Assembly (NCBI RefSeq): GCF_009811795.1
Contig: NZ_BLJE01000001.1
Coordinates: 1,302,001-1,366,000 of the forward strand
Reading direction: 5' to 3'
DNA: 64,000 nucleotides
Origin: Litoreibacter roseus
GTDB lineage: Bacteria; Pseudomonadota; Alphaproteobacteria; Rhodobacterales; Rhodobacteraceae
The notes beneath the pieces are model-generated. The model saw nothing but the letters and a program-made list of their open reading frames with translations. It was not told where the DNA came from and did no database searches. Every line of letters starts with the position of its first letter. The first letter of the stretch is position 1. Positions 44,091 to 53,564 of the stretch are shown here, one piece after another. Made by a program: the position numbers and the translations under genes.

Positions 44091-44675
44091 ATGGACGGCG
44101 ATTTCAGGCAAGAATTTGTAAGGGAGCCAGGCAGCCTTCGGCACAACCCGGCCCTCGTGCTGAATGCGGATTACCGACCGCTCAGCTACTACCCTCTGTC
44201 CCTCTGGACATGGCAGGAGGCGGTTAAGGCCGCATTTCTGGACCGGATAACAATTCTGGCGGAATATGATGACGTCGTCAGATCGCCGACGACAGAGATT
44301 AAAATCCCATCTGTCGTGGTCCTCAAAGACTACGTCAAACCCCAAAAGCGGGTCGCATTCACGCGGTTCAATCTGTTTCTACGGGATGAGTTCTGCTGTC
44401 AGTACTGCGGCACGAAGGGCGATCTGACCTTCGATCACGTGATCCCGCGGGCACGGGGCGGTGTTACGTCTTGGGAAAACGTTGTTGCGGCATGCTCGAA
44501 ATGCAATCTGCGCAAAGGGTCCAAGTCGCTGTCTCAATGCGGAATGAACCTGCGTAAAAAGCCAGTGCAGCCCGCATCGGAGCAGCTGCGCAATATGGGA
44601 CGGAAGTTTCCACCAAATCATCTTCATGAAAGCTGGATCGATTTTCTCTACTGGGATGCAGAGTTGGAGCAGTAA
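44091..44675 (+). CDS. HNH endonuclease
   Basis: This 194-residue protein has a zinc-ribbon HNH fold: CQYCG, then TFDHVIPRARGG with the catalytic histidine, WENVVAAC and CSKCNLRKG. The N-terminal LVLNADYRPLSYYPLSLWTWQEAV segment is a hallmark of a widespread chromosomal HNH family in alphaproteobacteria and cyanobacteria. Its physiological role is not established, and it is not an obvious mobile-element or restriction enzyme. The ATG at 44091 is preferred over the in-frame ATG at 44049. Monocistronic; it converges on the radical SAM gene. Confidence 0.88.
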   Translation: MDGDFRQEFVREPGSLRHNPALVLNADYRPLSYYPLSLWTWQEAVKAAFLDRITILAEYDDVVRSPTTEIKIPSVVVLKDYVKPQKRVAFTRFNLFLRDEFCCQYCGTKGDLTFDHVIPRARGGVTSWENVVAACSKCNLRKGSKSLSQCGMNLRKKPVQPASEQLRNMGRKFPPNHLHESWIDFLYWDAELEQ

Positions 44676-44685
44676 AGAACTGCGC

Positions 44686-45645
44686 TTAAGCTGAGCAACT
44701 CGCGCCGCCCAAGACACAGAACTTCGCGCAATGGGGATGGTTCAACGCCACATCTCGCTCTGCCTCTTCCAAGGTTTCGCCGAGCTCAAATTCCCGATCA
44801 TACGCCAAGAGTGTGCAGGCCAGAACGGCCGGTTTGTCAGCTCCCTTACGCTTCACCACCATCCGCGATGACGAACACATGACATCATCAGGGGACTTGT
44901 TGAGGATTGACCAGCAAGACGTTGTAACCTCTGGAACTTCGACCATCTCATCCATTTCGGGAAACAGCACTGTCTGGGCTGGATCCGACGCATCAATAGC
45001 AAATCCACTATCCGCAAACAGACGTGCGAACCCGGACCGTGCGTCTTCTTCACTCTCGGCCCATTCGATGCGGCCAGCGACAGCCATCCGGGCATTCTGC
45101 GCGCTCAACCAAGCCATACCTTCAAGGGTTTTGGCGTAGGCGCCAACGCCACGCTCCTTGTCGTGCAGCGCCTCTGACCAATGATCGAGCGACACGCGGA
45201 ATGTCAGCTTATCCCCATAGCTCCCGATCAAGGCAGTAATACCGTCCTGCATGGATTTACGCATCATCGGACGCATAGCGTTGGTTAGAACCAAGACGTC
45301 ATAGCCGCGAGCCAGCGAGCGCCGTAGAATCTCGATGATGTCCGGGTTCATGAAGGGCTCACCGCCGGTGAACCCGATTTCACGCACACCCCAGTTCCGA
45401 GCTTCAAGCTGATCAAGATAGTCGCTCACCTCATCTGCGGTGATGTACACCAGCTCGTCATTGGTCGGTGAGGACAGAATATAGCAGTTCTCGCAGGTGA
45501 TATTACACAGCGTGCCGGTGTTGAACCAAAGTGTCTCTGGGTGGGTCAGCGCCACTGTCGCACGCGGTTCGCCTTTGGCAGTTGTCGACGGATTTTCGAA
45601 TTTGCCCAGATTGGCGGTGCGCGCGGTCTCGACGGTGTCTTTCAT
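44686..45645 (-). CDS. Radical SAM protein of unknown specificity
   Basis: This 319-residue enzyme binds a [4Fe-4S] cluster and S-adenosylmethionine through Cys47, Cys51 and Cys54 (CNITCENC), with GGEPFMNPDI as the SAM-binding glycine motif. The C-terminus has further cysteines (CSSSR, LACTLL, CAKFC, then C in the last residues), which could bind a second cluster as in SPASM/Twitch proteins, although spacing is not canonical. The ATG at 45645 gives a normal length; the open frame runs 67 codons further upstream into the zwf leader. No peptide substrate gene is adjacent. It diverges from zwf. Confidence 0.83.
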   Translation of the reverse strand: MKDTVETARTANLGKFENPSTTAKGEPRATVALTHPETLWFNTGTLCNITCENCYILSSPTNDELVYITADEVSDYLDQLEARNWGVREIGFTGGEPFMNPDIIEILRRSLARGYDVLVLTNAMRPMMRKSMQDGITALIGSYGDKLTFRVSLDHWSEALHDKERGVGAYAKTLEGMAWLSAQNARMAVAGRIEWAESEEDARSGFARLFADSGFAIDASDPAQTVLFPEMDEMVEVPEVTTSCWSILNKSPDDVMCSSSRMVVKRKGADKPAVLACTLLAYDREFELGETLEEAERDVALNHPHCAKFCVLGGASCSA

Positions 45646-45769
45646 GGGCCTCAATTCCGTTACTTGAAACTTGGCTAACGGCTTGCGTGGGCGAAGGAAA
45701 GTCCCGATACATGGCCTGACAGGCTTGTGATGCGCAGAACGCGCACGACGAACGCGGAAGGAAGCGCCC

Positions 45770-47224
45770 ATGGTCTCACGCACGATCCCCGTGGATACGT
45801 TTGATCTGGTGATCTTTGGTGGCACTGGGGACTTGGCCCGGCGCAAGATCCTGCCGGGACTTTATCGTCGGTTTGTTGCAGGTCAGATGCCGGAGGACGC
45901 GCGGATCATAGGCGCGGCACGCTCTGATCTGGATGATGCGGGCTTCCGCGACATGGTGGGTGATGCCATCGCTGAATTCATGCCGGGTCAGTCCAAGACG
46001 GATAAGACGGTTAAGCAGTTTCTCAGCCGCCTGCATTATACAGCGATTGATGCGCGGGGCGAGGCGGGATGGTCAAATTTGGCGAAGCTTGTCCGCAAGG
46101 ACGTCGTGAGCGCATTCTATTTCTCAGTCGGACCGGGCCTGTTCGGTGACCTCGCATCTCGACTGCAAAAACATGGGATTGCGCAGGAAAATGCGCGGAT
46201 CGTGGTGGAAAAGCCGTTTGGCCGTGATCTGGCAAGCGCGAAGGAGCTGAACGGCGCATTGGCCGCGTCCTTCGAAGAGCATCAGATCTACCGGATCGAC
46301 CACTATCTTGGCAAAGAGACGGTTCAGAACCTTATGGCCGTGCGGTTTGCCAACGTTTTGTTTGAGCCGCTCTGGAACGCTCAGTACATCGACCACGTGC
46401 AGATCACCGTCGCCGAAACCGTAGGCGTTGGCGGACGGGGCGGGTATTACGACAAATCCGGTGCCATGCGGGATATGGTTCAAAATCATCTGATGCAGCT
46501 TCTGTGCCTCACCGCGATGGAACCTCCTGCGCGATTTGAGCCGGACGCTGTACGCGATGAAAAGCTCAAGGTGATCCGGGCGCTTGACCCGGTCGAGGCA
46601 GATGACATCGTGCGGGGGCAATATGTCGCCGATGAGAACGGACCATCCTATGTCGAGGACGCCGAAAATCAGGACAGCCTTACCGAAAGCTACATCGCGA
46701 TGAAGGTCAAATTGTCCAACTGGCGATGGAACGGGACCCCGTTCTATTTGCGGACTGGCAAACGGCTTAAGGCGCGCATGTCCGAGATCGTGGTCCATTT
46801 CAAGGAAACACCGCATTCCATCTTTGACGAGGACGCGGGCAGTCATGCGAATGTCTTGTCCATTCGATTGCAACCGGACGAGGGCATTGACCTCCGGGTG
46901 ACCATCAAGGAGCCCGGTCCGGGGGGCATGCGACTTGTGGATGTTCCACTCGACATGACCTTTGCAGACGCACTTGGTCCCGAAGCCGAAGACATTCCAG
47001 ACGCATATGAACGTTTGATTATGGATGTCATACGCGGGAATCAGACCCTGTTTATGCGCGGCGATGAGGTTGAGGCCGCATGGGCCTGGACCGACCCGAT
47101 CATCGCAGCATGGAAAGCGCGGGGTGACAGGCCGAAACCTTATGAACCCGGCACCACTGGCCCCGAGGACGCATTGATGATGATGCACCGCGAGCATCGA
47201 CGCTGGAGAGAGATCAAGGCATGA
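45770..47224 (+). CDS. zwf: Glucose-6-phosphate 1-dehydrogenase
   Basis: Oxidises glucose-6-phosphate to 6-phosphogluconolactone, producing NADPH. The 484-residue protein shows the cofactor motif FGGTGDLARRKILPGL (16-31) and the substrate/catalytic motif RIDHYLGKETVQN near residue 175. It is first in zwf-pgl-pgi, whose genes overlap by ATGA. With edd-eda at 26-28 kb and glk at 16 kb it forms the complete Entner-Doudoroff route. Confidence 0.97.
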   Translation: MVSRTIPVDTFDLVIFGGTGDLARRKILPGLYRRFVAGQMPEDARIIGAARSDLDDAGFRDMVGDAIAEFMPGQSKTDKTVKQFLSRLHYTAIDARGEAGWSNLAKLVRKDVVSAFYFSVGPGLFGDLASRLQKHGIAQENARIVVEKPFGRDLASAKELNGALAASFEEHQIYRIDHYLGKETVQNLMAVRFANVLFEPLWNAQYIDHVQITVAETVGVGGRGGYYDKSGAMRDMVQNHLMQLLCLTAMEPPARFEPDAVRDEKLKVIRALDPVEADDIVRGQYVADENGPSYVEDAENQDSLTESYIAMKVKLSNWRWNGTPFYLRTGKRLKARMSEIVVHFKETPHSIFDEDAGSHANVLSIRLQPDEGIDLRVTIKEPGPGGMRLVDVPLDMTFADALGPEAEDIPDAYERLIMDVIRGNQTLFMRGDEVEAAWAWTDPIIAAWKARGDRPKPYEPGTTGPEDALMMMHREHRRWREIKA

Positions 47225-47880
47225 AGCTTGAGGAATATCCCGACAGGGACATGATGATGATCGACCTCGCCAATCAACTGGCGGGTGAGTTGGAGGAATG
47301 CTTGCTTGTCCACGAGTTTGCATCCTTTGCGGTGCCCGGCGGTACGACCCCGGGGCCTGTTTTTGACGCGCTAAGTGCCGCGCCTTTGGACTGGACGCGG
47401 GTTCATGTGATGCCCACCGATGAGCGCATGGTTCCCGCAGGACACGACCGTTCTAACGAGAAGCTGATCCGCGAAAGGTTGCTGACGGGACGTGCAGCAG
47501 ACGCCGGATTTTTAGGCTTTGCAGGACGAAGCGAAGATTTGGACGGGCTCGCGACTGATCTGGCGCCTAATTTGCCGATCTCAGTTCTTCTGCTGGGTAT
47601 GGGATCAGATATGCACACGGCATCCCTTTTTCCCGGTGCGGATGAACTGACTGCGGCGCTCGATAAGGGCGCGCCACCGGTCATGAAGATAACAGCCCCC
47701 GGCGCGCCAGAGCCGCGCCTTACCCTGACACGACCTGTTTTAGAGGGCGCGATGAGCACACATGTCTTGATATCCGGCAATGAGAAGCGCGAAGCTTTGC
47801 ACAGGGCGGCTGCGGCCACCTTGGAAGAGGCTCCGATCAAAGCCGTTCTCGCGAACGCAACTGTCCATTGGGCGCCATGA
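47221..47880 (+). CDS. pgl: 6-phosphogluconolactonase
   Basis: Hydrolyses 6-phosphogluconolactone to 6-phosphogluconate. This 219-residue protein is of the DevB/NagB-like type, with [15 protein letters not shown] for phosphate binding, [10 protein letters not shown] near residue 62 and [16 protein letters not shown]. It is coupled to zwf and pgi by ATGA overlaps at both ends. Confidence 0.95.
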   Translation: MKLEEYPDRDMMMIDLANQLAGELEECLLVHEFASFAVPGGTTPGPVFDALSAAPLDWTRVHVMPTDERMVPAGHDRSNEKLIRERLLTGRAADAGFLGFAGRSEDLDGLATDLAPNLPISVLLLGMGSDMHTASLFPGADELTAALDKGAPPVMKITAPGAPEPRLTLTRPVLEGAMSTHVLISGNEKREALHRAAAATLEEAPIKAVLANATVHWAP

Positions 47881-49475
47881 ACTGGGCCGCGTTGAAAGCC
47901 CGCGGGGATGCGCGACCAACCATCCGCGCGTTGTTCGACGCCAACGCGGACAGGGCCATTGCTTTTTCGCTGAGAGCGGACGATCTGCTGTTCGATTACT
48001 CCAAGACCCATCTGTCCGACGCGGACCGCGACGCCCTTCTGGCCATGGCAGAAGACGCGGATGTCAGCGGAAAACGTGACGCGATGTTCACCGGCGAGAA
48101 GATCAATGAAACAGAGGGGCGGGCGGTTCTGCATACGGCACTGCGCAACCTTTCAGGCGACGGCGTTTTTCTGGATGGCAGCGATGTCATGGCCGAGATC
48201 GAACAGACCCGTGCACGTATGGCAGAGTTTGCAATTGCCGTCCGTGACGGATCGTTCAAAGGGCAGGGCGGGCGCATCACCGATGTCATAAACATCGGCA
48301 TCGGCGGCTCAGACCTTGGTCCTGCCATGGCGGTCTTGGCGCTGGCACCCTACCATGACGGACCGCGGACGCATTTTGTCTCCAACGTCGACGGTGCGGA
48401 CATCGCGGACACGCTGGATGGTCTGAACGCGGACACCACGCTGGTGATTGTCGCATCGAAAACATTCACGACGATCGAGACCATGACCAACGCAAAAACG
48501 GCCTTTGATTGGATGGCCGAAAGCGTGTCAGATCCGGCCGCCCAATTCGCGGCGCTGTCTTCATCGACGGAAAAGACCGCCGACTTCGGCATCAGCGCAG
48601 AGCGTGTGTTCGGGTTCGAGGATTGGGTTGGTGGTCGCTATTCCATGTGGGGACCGATCGGTCTGTCGCTGATGATCGCGATTGGTCCGGACAATTTCAC
48701 CGATTTCCTGCGCGGCGGCCACGACATGGACCGCCATTTCAAAACCGCACCACTTGCAGAAAACCTGCCCGTCCTGCTGGCGCTCATTGGCATCTGGCAC
48801 AATCAGGGCTGCGGGTTTTCGACCCGGGCTGTCCTTCCCTACGAACAGCGTCTGGCGAGGTTGCCCGCCTACCTCCAACAACTGGAGATGGAGAGCAACG
48901 GCAAGTCGGTCGCGATGGACGGCAAAGATGTTCCGGTTCACACGGGTCCTATTGTATGGGGTGAGCCTGGAACCAACGGGCAGCATGCATTTTATCAGTT
49001 GATCCATCAGGGGACACGCGTGGTTCCGTGTGAGTTCATGGTAGGCATTGAGGGGCAGGAGCCTGACCTGACCCACCAGCACGATCTTTTGATCGCCAAT
49101 TGTCTGGCCCAGTCAGAGGCTTTGATGGTCGGAAGGTCACTTGATGAAGCTCGTGAGATCATGCGCAAAAAGGGTCTCGAAGGCGACGAGTTAGAGCGGC
49201 AGGCCCGTCACAGAGTGTTCCCCGGCGACCGTCCGTCCACCACGCTGGCATACCCCAAGTTGACGCCCTATGTCCTCGGGCAGATCATCGCGCTCTACGA
49301 GCATCGCGTGTTTGTCGAAGGGGTCATGCTTGGCATCAACTCCTACGATCAATGGGGCGTTGAACTGGGCAAGGAACTCGCAACCGCGCTTAGTCCCATC
49401 CTGTCCGGCGAGGTATCCGCTGAGGGCAAAGATGGCTCCACCCGTATGTTGGTTGAGCATCTAGGCCGGCGCTGA
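47877..49475 (+). CDS. pgi: Glucose-6-phosphate isomerase
   Basis: Interconverts glucose-6-phosphate and fructose-6-phosphate. The ATG at 47877 overlaps the pgl stop and gives 532 residues. Family signatures are visible: [27 protein letters not shown], the first PROSITE-type [15 protein letters not shown] and the second [14 protein letters not shown]. In an Entner-Doudoroff organism it supplies fructose-6-phosphate for anabolism or returns triose-derived sugar to Zwf. Its 3' end overlaps the convergent thioesterase gene by 15 bases. Confidence 0.97.
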   Translation: MNWAALKARGDARPTIRALFDANADRAIAFSLRADDLLFDYSKTHLSDADRDALLAMAEDADVSGKRDAMFTGEKINETEGRAVLHTALRNLSGDGVFLDGSDVMAEIEQTRARMAEFAIAVRDGSFKGQGGRITDVINIGIGGSDLGPAMAVLALAPYHDGPRTHFVSNVDGADIADTLDGLNADTTLVIVASKTFTTIETMTNAKTAFDWMAESVSDPAAQFAALSSSTEKTADFGISAERVFGFEDWVGGRYSMWGPIGLSLMIAIGPDNFTDFLRGGHDMDRHFKTAPLAENLPVLLALIGIWHNQGCGFSTRAVLPYEQRLARLPAYLQQLEMESNGKSVAMDGKDVPVHTGPIVWGEPGTNGQHAFYQLIHQGTRVVPCEFMVGIEGQEPDLTHQHDLLIANCLAQSEALMVGRSLDEAREIMRKKGLEGDELERQARHRVFPGDRPSTTLAYPKLTPYVLGQIIALYEHRVFVEGVMLGINSYDQWGVELGKELATALSPILSGEVSAEGKDGSTRMLVEHLGRR

Positions 49476-49949
49476 AGCAAGATCGGTCGCGGTATCCCGC
49501 GCAAGTACGGTTTCTCTGAAGTCGGGCGGGATCTTCGTTTTCTGTCCGCTCTGATCCAGAAAGACCAGCACGGCAGATCCGGTGGCCCGGAGATTGCCCG
49601 ACCAGACCGCATAGTGCATTTGACAACTTGTGCTGCGCACGCTGTCCGTGCGACCTGTCACGATGTAATCCTCGCTCAGTTGCATCTCGGCCAGATAATC
49701 AACCTGTACCTGACGGAGCACCATTCGCGGCCCGTCCGCGCCATAGGTCGTGATCCCGTAGTCGCGCAGGTAATGAACCCGGAATGCTTCGAACCAACGC
49801 AGGTAAGCCACGTTGCTGACATGACCCAAGGCATCCAGTTCACCAAACCTCACACGGTCTGCAACCCCATAATTCCAAGGCGGAGGAATGTTCCACGCGC
49901 GAAGTGTTTCGGACGCCAAGCGGCGGTGGTAGCGCAGATCAGTCGTCAT
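49461..49949 (-). CDS. Hotdog-fold acyl-CoA thioesterase (4HBT/YbgC-like)
   Basis: This 162-residue hotdog protein has [20 protein letters not shown], the 4-hydroxybenzoyl-CoA thioesterase pattern with its catalytic aspartate in DALGHV. The ATG at 49949 overlaps the upstream small secreted-protein gene by 11 bases and fits related proteins that begin near LRYHRRL; ATGs at 49985 and 50000 are alternatives. Substrate unknown. Confidence 0.85.
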   Translation of the reverse strand: MTTDLRYHRRLASETLRAWNIPPPWNYGVADRVRFGELDALGHVSNVAYLRWFEAFRVHYLRDYGITTYGADGPRMVLRQVQVDYLAEMQLSEDYIVTGRTDSVRSTSCQMHYAVWSGNLRATGSAVLVFLDQSGQKTKIPPDFRETVLARDTATDLASAPA

Positions 49950-50256
49950 CGTCGTCGTTCGATCCCCGACCGCAATTTCTGTCATAGATGCCCCGCCCAC
50001 TACCGATCAGATCAGGGAAAGTCGCCCTAGTCCATGCGAGCGTGCGCCGGCGACTAAAGGCGATCTGATCGGTCAATCCCCGGTCACCGGAAAATACGAA
50101 CATCTCGCGATCCGGAAAGATCAAACGCAATCCGCTTTGGTAGACGCCGTTATCTGCCCGCTCGTTGCACCTGAGGGCAGCGAACCCCGCGCCGTTCGCC
50201 TGACTTGTCACAGTGCATATCGTCGCCAACGATATCGCCAGAGTAAGTGCCCGCAT
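49939..50256 (-). CDS. Small secreted protein of unknown function with acidic tail
   Basis: This 105-residue protein begins with a signal peptide (RALTLAISLATICTVTSQANG). The mature part has two cysteines (in ALRCNE and DRNCGRG) that could form a disulfide, and ends in five aspartates. I do not recognise the family. The ATG at 50256 follows a GAGGA site; a longer in-frame start at 50304 is less likely because it would disrupt the signal peptide. The gene overlaps the thioesterase start. Confidence 0.65.
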   Translation of the reverse strand: MRALTLAISLATICTVTSQANGAGFAALRCNERADNGVYQSGLRLIFPDREMFVFSGDRGLTDQIAFSRRRTLAWTRATFPDLIGSGRGIYDRNCGRGSNDDDDD

Positions 50257-50309
50257 GAGATATCCTCCTCGCGGAGGAATTAATGTGCCGGGCGTGTTGG
50301 ACAAGGGAG

Positions 50310-50383
50310 TGGAGCGGGTGAAGGGAATCGAACCCTCGTCTTAAGCTTGGGAAGCTCCTGCTCTACCATTGAGCTACACCCGC
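50310..50383 (-). tRNA. glyU: tRNA-Gly(CCC)
   Basis: On the minus strand a full cloverleaf can be drawn: acceptor GCGGGTG/CACCCGC, D arm GCTC...GAGC, anticodon loop TTCCCAA with anticodon CCC, and T arm AGGGTTCGATTCCCT. CCA is encoded. It resembles E. coli glyU. Confidence 0.95.
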
Positions 50384-50393
50384 AACGTTGCTT

Positions 50394-50422
50394 GGAATAG
50401 GGTCGTGTCTGTCAGGCGTCAA
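50394..50422 (-). promoter_or_regulatory. Promoter of tRNA-Gly
   Basis: On the minus strand TTGACG (50422-50417), 17-base spacer, TATTCC (50399-50394), ending 11 bases before the tRNA 5' end. Confidence 0.6.
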
Positions 50423-50432
50423 CCTGAAACCA

Positions 50433-52484
50433 TTAGCCGCGCCTGCGTCTGCGTCGTGGTCCGTCGGCGCCGCCATCTGATCTTCCTCCGGTGTTGAAAT
50501 TCACCTCCGGCAGATCGACAATTGTGCGCAGGATGCGGAAGGGCTCGACGGCATTCGGAATGTTGGAGGCGTTGACAAAATGCTCCTGAAAACGGGGTTC
50601 AATCGCCGTTTCTATCTTATGAATGTTGTGAACGGTTGTCTCGATATCCCGGCGGGCATCCGTATTAAGAAGCGCAATCCGCGCGCCCGTACCTGCAGCA
50701 TTGCCAGCGCTTGTGACTTTATCCAGCGGGCAGTCGGGGATCATGCCCAGCACCATCGCGTGCTTCGGGCTGATATGCGCACCAAACGCGCCGGCCAGCA
50801 CGACCCGGTCGACACGATCAACGCCGAATTTGTCCATCAGCAGCCGCGCTCCGGAATAAAGTGCCGCCTTGGCCATCTGGATCTCGCGGATATCCCGATT
50901 TGTGACAGTGATCTTTGGACCACCTAACGCCGTGCCATCCCATAAGAGGTAAGAATGCGTTCTTCCATCAAGAAAACAATGGCTTGAACCGGTCTGCTCA
51001 GGTGATCCGATCAAGCCTGACCCGTCGAGAAGTCCGGCCAACCGCATCTCGGCCACCATCTCTATGATGCCCGAGCCACAGATGCCTGTTACTCCGGTGT
51101 TGGCAACGGCAGCCTCAAACCCGGGGTCGTCGGACCACAGCTCTGACCCAATCACCTGGAATCTTGGGGCTTTCGTCGCGGGATCAATCTGAACCCGCTC
51201 AATGGCACCCGGTGCGGCGCGTTGCCCGCTGGAGATTTGCGCGCCCTCAAAGGCCGGACCGGTGGGCGACGAACAGGCAAGAACCTTTTTGGTGTTGCCC
51301 AGCAGAATTTCCGCGTTCGTGCCGACATCAACGACCAACAAAAGCTCTTCCGATTGTTCCGGCGCTTCTGACAGCGCCACCGCAGCGGCATCCGCACCCA
51401 CATGGCCTGCGATACATGGCAGCAGGTAAACCCGCGCGGCCGGGTGTAGGTTCAAGTCCAACTCCATCGCGCGCAGAGATATCGCTTCGGATGTGGCCAG
51501 CGCGAAGGGCGCCTGTCCCAACTCAAACGGATCGATCCCCAAGAAGAGATGGTGCATGACCGGGTTGCAGACGAAGACAGCGTCCAGGATCAGATTGCGA
51601 TCAATCGCAGCCTCCGTGGCGACTTGGACGAACAGGGCGTTCATCCCTTCACGCACGGCGCGGGTCATTTCATCGGCCCCGCCCGCATTCATCATCGAAT
51701 AGCTGACCCGGCTCATCAGATCCTCGCCGAACCTGATCTGCGGGTTCATCACCCCGGAGGACGCCACGACTTCGCCGGATTGCAGATCGCAGAGATGAGC
51801 GGCAATGGTGGTTGAGCCCAGATCAACCGCTAGCCCGTAGATCGATCCGTCGTAGAACCCGGGCCAGACATGCATGATGCGTGGGCTGAATGTGGCGTCG
51901 CCCAGGTGGACGGCGCAGGTCACAGTCCAATTGCCCTTCCTAAGCGCAGGCTGGAGCATCTTCAAAACGCCGATATCTGCTTCCAGATCGGGCAGGTCCC
52001 AGTCTGACCGCAGCGCTTTTACCAATCTTTCCAGATCGCCGGACGGCTCGTGCATGTCTGGTTGCTCTACCTCGACATAGTAAAGCCGCGTCGAGGGATT
52101 CATGACGATCTCGCGCGCCTCGACCCGCTTCCGGACAACCTGCCGGTGCATCTGGCTTTCGGCAGGCACATCAATCACGACGTCGCTTTGCACCATCGCC
52201 TGGCATCCCAAGCGTCGCCCGGGTGTCAGGCCGCGCTTGTCTTCATAGCGCTGCTCAACGGCATTCCAGTCTGACAGAGCGGTTTTTTCCACATGTACGC
52301 CGTGCTTCGGAAAATCGCCAAATGACGGCGTGATCTGGCATTTCGAACAGATCCCGCGTCCGCCGCAGACGGAGTCCAGATCTACACCCAGTTGGCGGGC
52401 AGCGGTCAGAACCGGCGTTCCGACAGGGAACCGCCCACGCTTTCCAGACGGTGTGAAAATGACAAGCGGATTGGCGTCGTTCAT
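50433..52484 (-). CDS. Corrinoid protein reductive activator (RamA/RACo-like, ASKHA domain)
   Basis: This 683-residue protein should reactivate oxidised Co(II) corrinoid proteins at the expense of ATP. The N-terminal [2Fe-2S] ferredoxin domain has Cys40, Cys46, Cys49 and Cys94; the middle and C-terminal parts form the ASKHA ATPase fold (AVDLGSTTIAAHLCD, LLVVDVGTNAEILLG, CGSGIIEM, VLAGAFGAHISPKHA) of the DUF4445 family. The protein ends with a glycine/arginine tail containing six consecutive arginines. It is last in a four-gene minus-strand operon, three bases after the methyltransferase gene. Confidence 0.88.
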   Translation of the reverse strand: MNDANPLVIFTPSGKRGRFPVGTPVLTAARQLGVDLDSVCGGRGICSKCQITPSFGDFPKHGVHVEKTALSDWNAVEQRYEDKRGLTPGRRLGCQAMVQSDVVIDVPAESQMHRQVVRKRVEAREIVMNPSTRLYYVEVEQPDMHEPSGDLERLVKALRSDWDLPDLEADIGVLKMLQPALRKGNWTVTCAVHLGDATFSPRIMHVWPGFYDGSIYGLAVDLGSTTIAAHLCDLQSGEVVASSGVMNPQIRFGEDLMSRVSYSMMNAGGADEMTRAVREGMNALFVQVATEAAIDRNLILDAVFVCNPVMHHLFLGIDPFELGQAPFALATSEAISLRAMELDLNLHPAARVYLLPCIAGHVGADAAAVALSEAPEQSEELLLVVDVGTNAEILLGNTKKVLACSSPTGPAFEGAQISSGQRAAPGAIERVQIDPATKAPRFQVIGSELWSDDPGFEAAVANTGVTGICGSGIIEMVAEMRLAGLLDGSGLIGSPEQTGSSHCFLDGRTHSYLLWDGTALGGPKITVTNRDIREIQMAKAALYSGARLLMDKFGVDRVDRVVLAGAFGAHISPKHAMVLGMIPDCPLDKVTSAGNAAGTGARIALLNTDARRDIETTVHNIHKIETAIEPRFQEHFVNASNIPNAVEPFRILRTIVDLPEVNFNTGGRSDGGADGPRRRRRRG

Positions 52485-52487
52485 GGT

Positions 52488-53549
52488 CTATGCGCGGCGC
52501 CGTCTGCGCCCACCCGAACGGCCCCCGCGACCGCCTTCGGCACCGTCCGCGCCGGGTGGTTTGTTGAACCGGATCCAAGCCCCGCCGTGGGGATCGTTGT
52601 CTGTCAGGAAGTTTGCAGCGCGGATCGCCTCCATCTCCTTGCCGGCGCGGGGTTTTGTTGATCCAAGGCCGGTCACGCTCGCCAGCACCTCCGGATCAAT
52701 ATCGTCGGGCACGATGATCCCCGCAGCTGCCAGTTCGGCGCGCTTTTCGTCCAGCTTCTTGGGACCGACGGGCAGGGCGATCGGATTCATAATCGCGCTT
52801 GTCATACCCGCGCCCATCGCCATGGGCAGAAAAGCATTATTGATGCCGTGGCGATTTGGCAGACCGAAGCTGATGTTCGACGCCCCGCAGGTCGTGTTCA
52901 CGCCCAGTTCCTCGCGCAAGCGCCGCACGAGCGTAAAGACCTGCAGCCCCGCCGTCGCCATCGCACCAACGGGCATCACCAGCGGATCGACGACGATGTC
53001 ATGTGCAGGAATGCCGAAATCCGCAGCCCGCTCCACGATCCGCTTCGCTACGGCGAACCGAACATCTGGGTCTTCGCTGATCCCCGTATCATCGTTTGAG
53101 ATCGCAACGACCGGCACGTTGTACTTCTTAACCAGCGGCAGGATTGCCTCAAGCCGGTCTTCTTCACCGGTGACGGAGTTCAGCAGCGGTCGACCTTCGG
53201 CCAGTTCCAAACCTTTTTCCAGCGCGCCGGGAACAGAGCTGTCGATGCAGAGCGGCACATCAACAAGACCCTGCACAAGCTCGATCATTTTGCCCATCAG
53301 TGGCGGCTCGGTTTCGTTCGGATTGGGGTTTGAGTTGTAAACCACGCCCGCATTGACATCGAGTACGGACGCACCTGCCGCGACTTGCGCGAGTGCGTCA
53401 GATTCCACAGTTGAAAAGTCATCTGCTTCAAGTTCGGCCGCCAGTTTCTTTCGGCCGGTCGGATTGATACGTTCTCCGATCACGCAAAACGGTTCATCGA
53501 ACCCGATCACGACCGTTTTTGTCTTTGATTCCAGAACCGTGCGGGTCAT
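52488..53549 (-). CDS. Methyltetrahydrofolate:corrinoid methyltransferase (MtrH/AcsE-like, pterin-binding)
   Basis: This 353-residue TIM-barrel protein of the pterin-binding (dihydropteroate synthase-like) family moves methyl groups between corrinoid and tetrahydrofolate. It has FCVIGERINPTGR at the N-terminus, DVNAGVVYNSNPNP, VPLCIDSS and TCGASNISFGLPNR, as in MetH's folate domain and AcsE. The last 20 residues are a Gly/Arg tail ending RRRRRA, similar to the tail of the downstream activator. It would accept methyl groups from an MttB-charged corrinoid protein, which is not encoded here. Confidence 0.88.
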   Translation of the reverse strand: MTRTVLESKTKTVVIGFDEPFCVIGERINPTGRKKLAAELEADDFSTVESDALAQVAAGASVLDVNAGVVYNSNPNPNETEPPLMGKMIELVQGLVDVPLCIDSSVPGALEKGLELAEGRPLLNSVTGEEDRLEAILPLVKKYNVPVVAISNDDTGISEDPDVRFAVAKRIVERAADFGIPAHDIVVDPLVMPVGAMATAGLQVFTLVRRLREELGVNTTCGASNISFGLPNRHGINNAFLPMAMGAGMTSAIMNPIALPVGPKKLDEKRAELAAAGIIVPDDIDPEVLASVTGLGSTKPRAGKEMEAIRAANFLTDNDPHGGAWIRFNKPPGADGAEGGRGGRSGGRRRRRA

Positions 53550-53564
53550 AAAGTCTCTTTCAAT

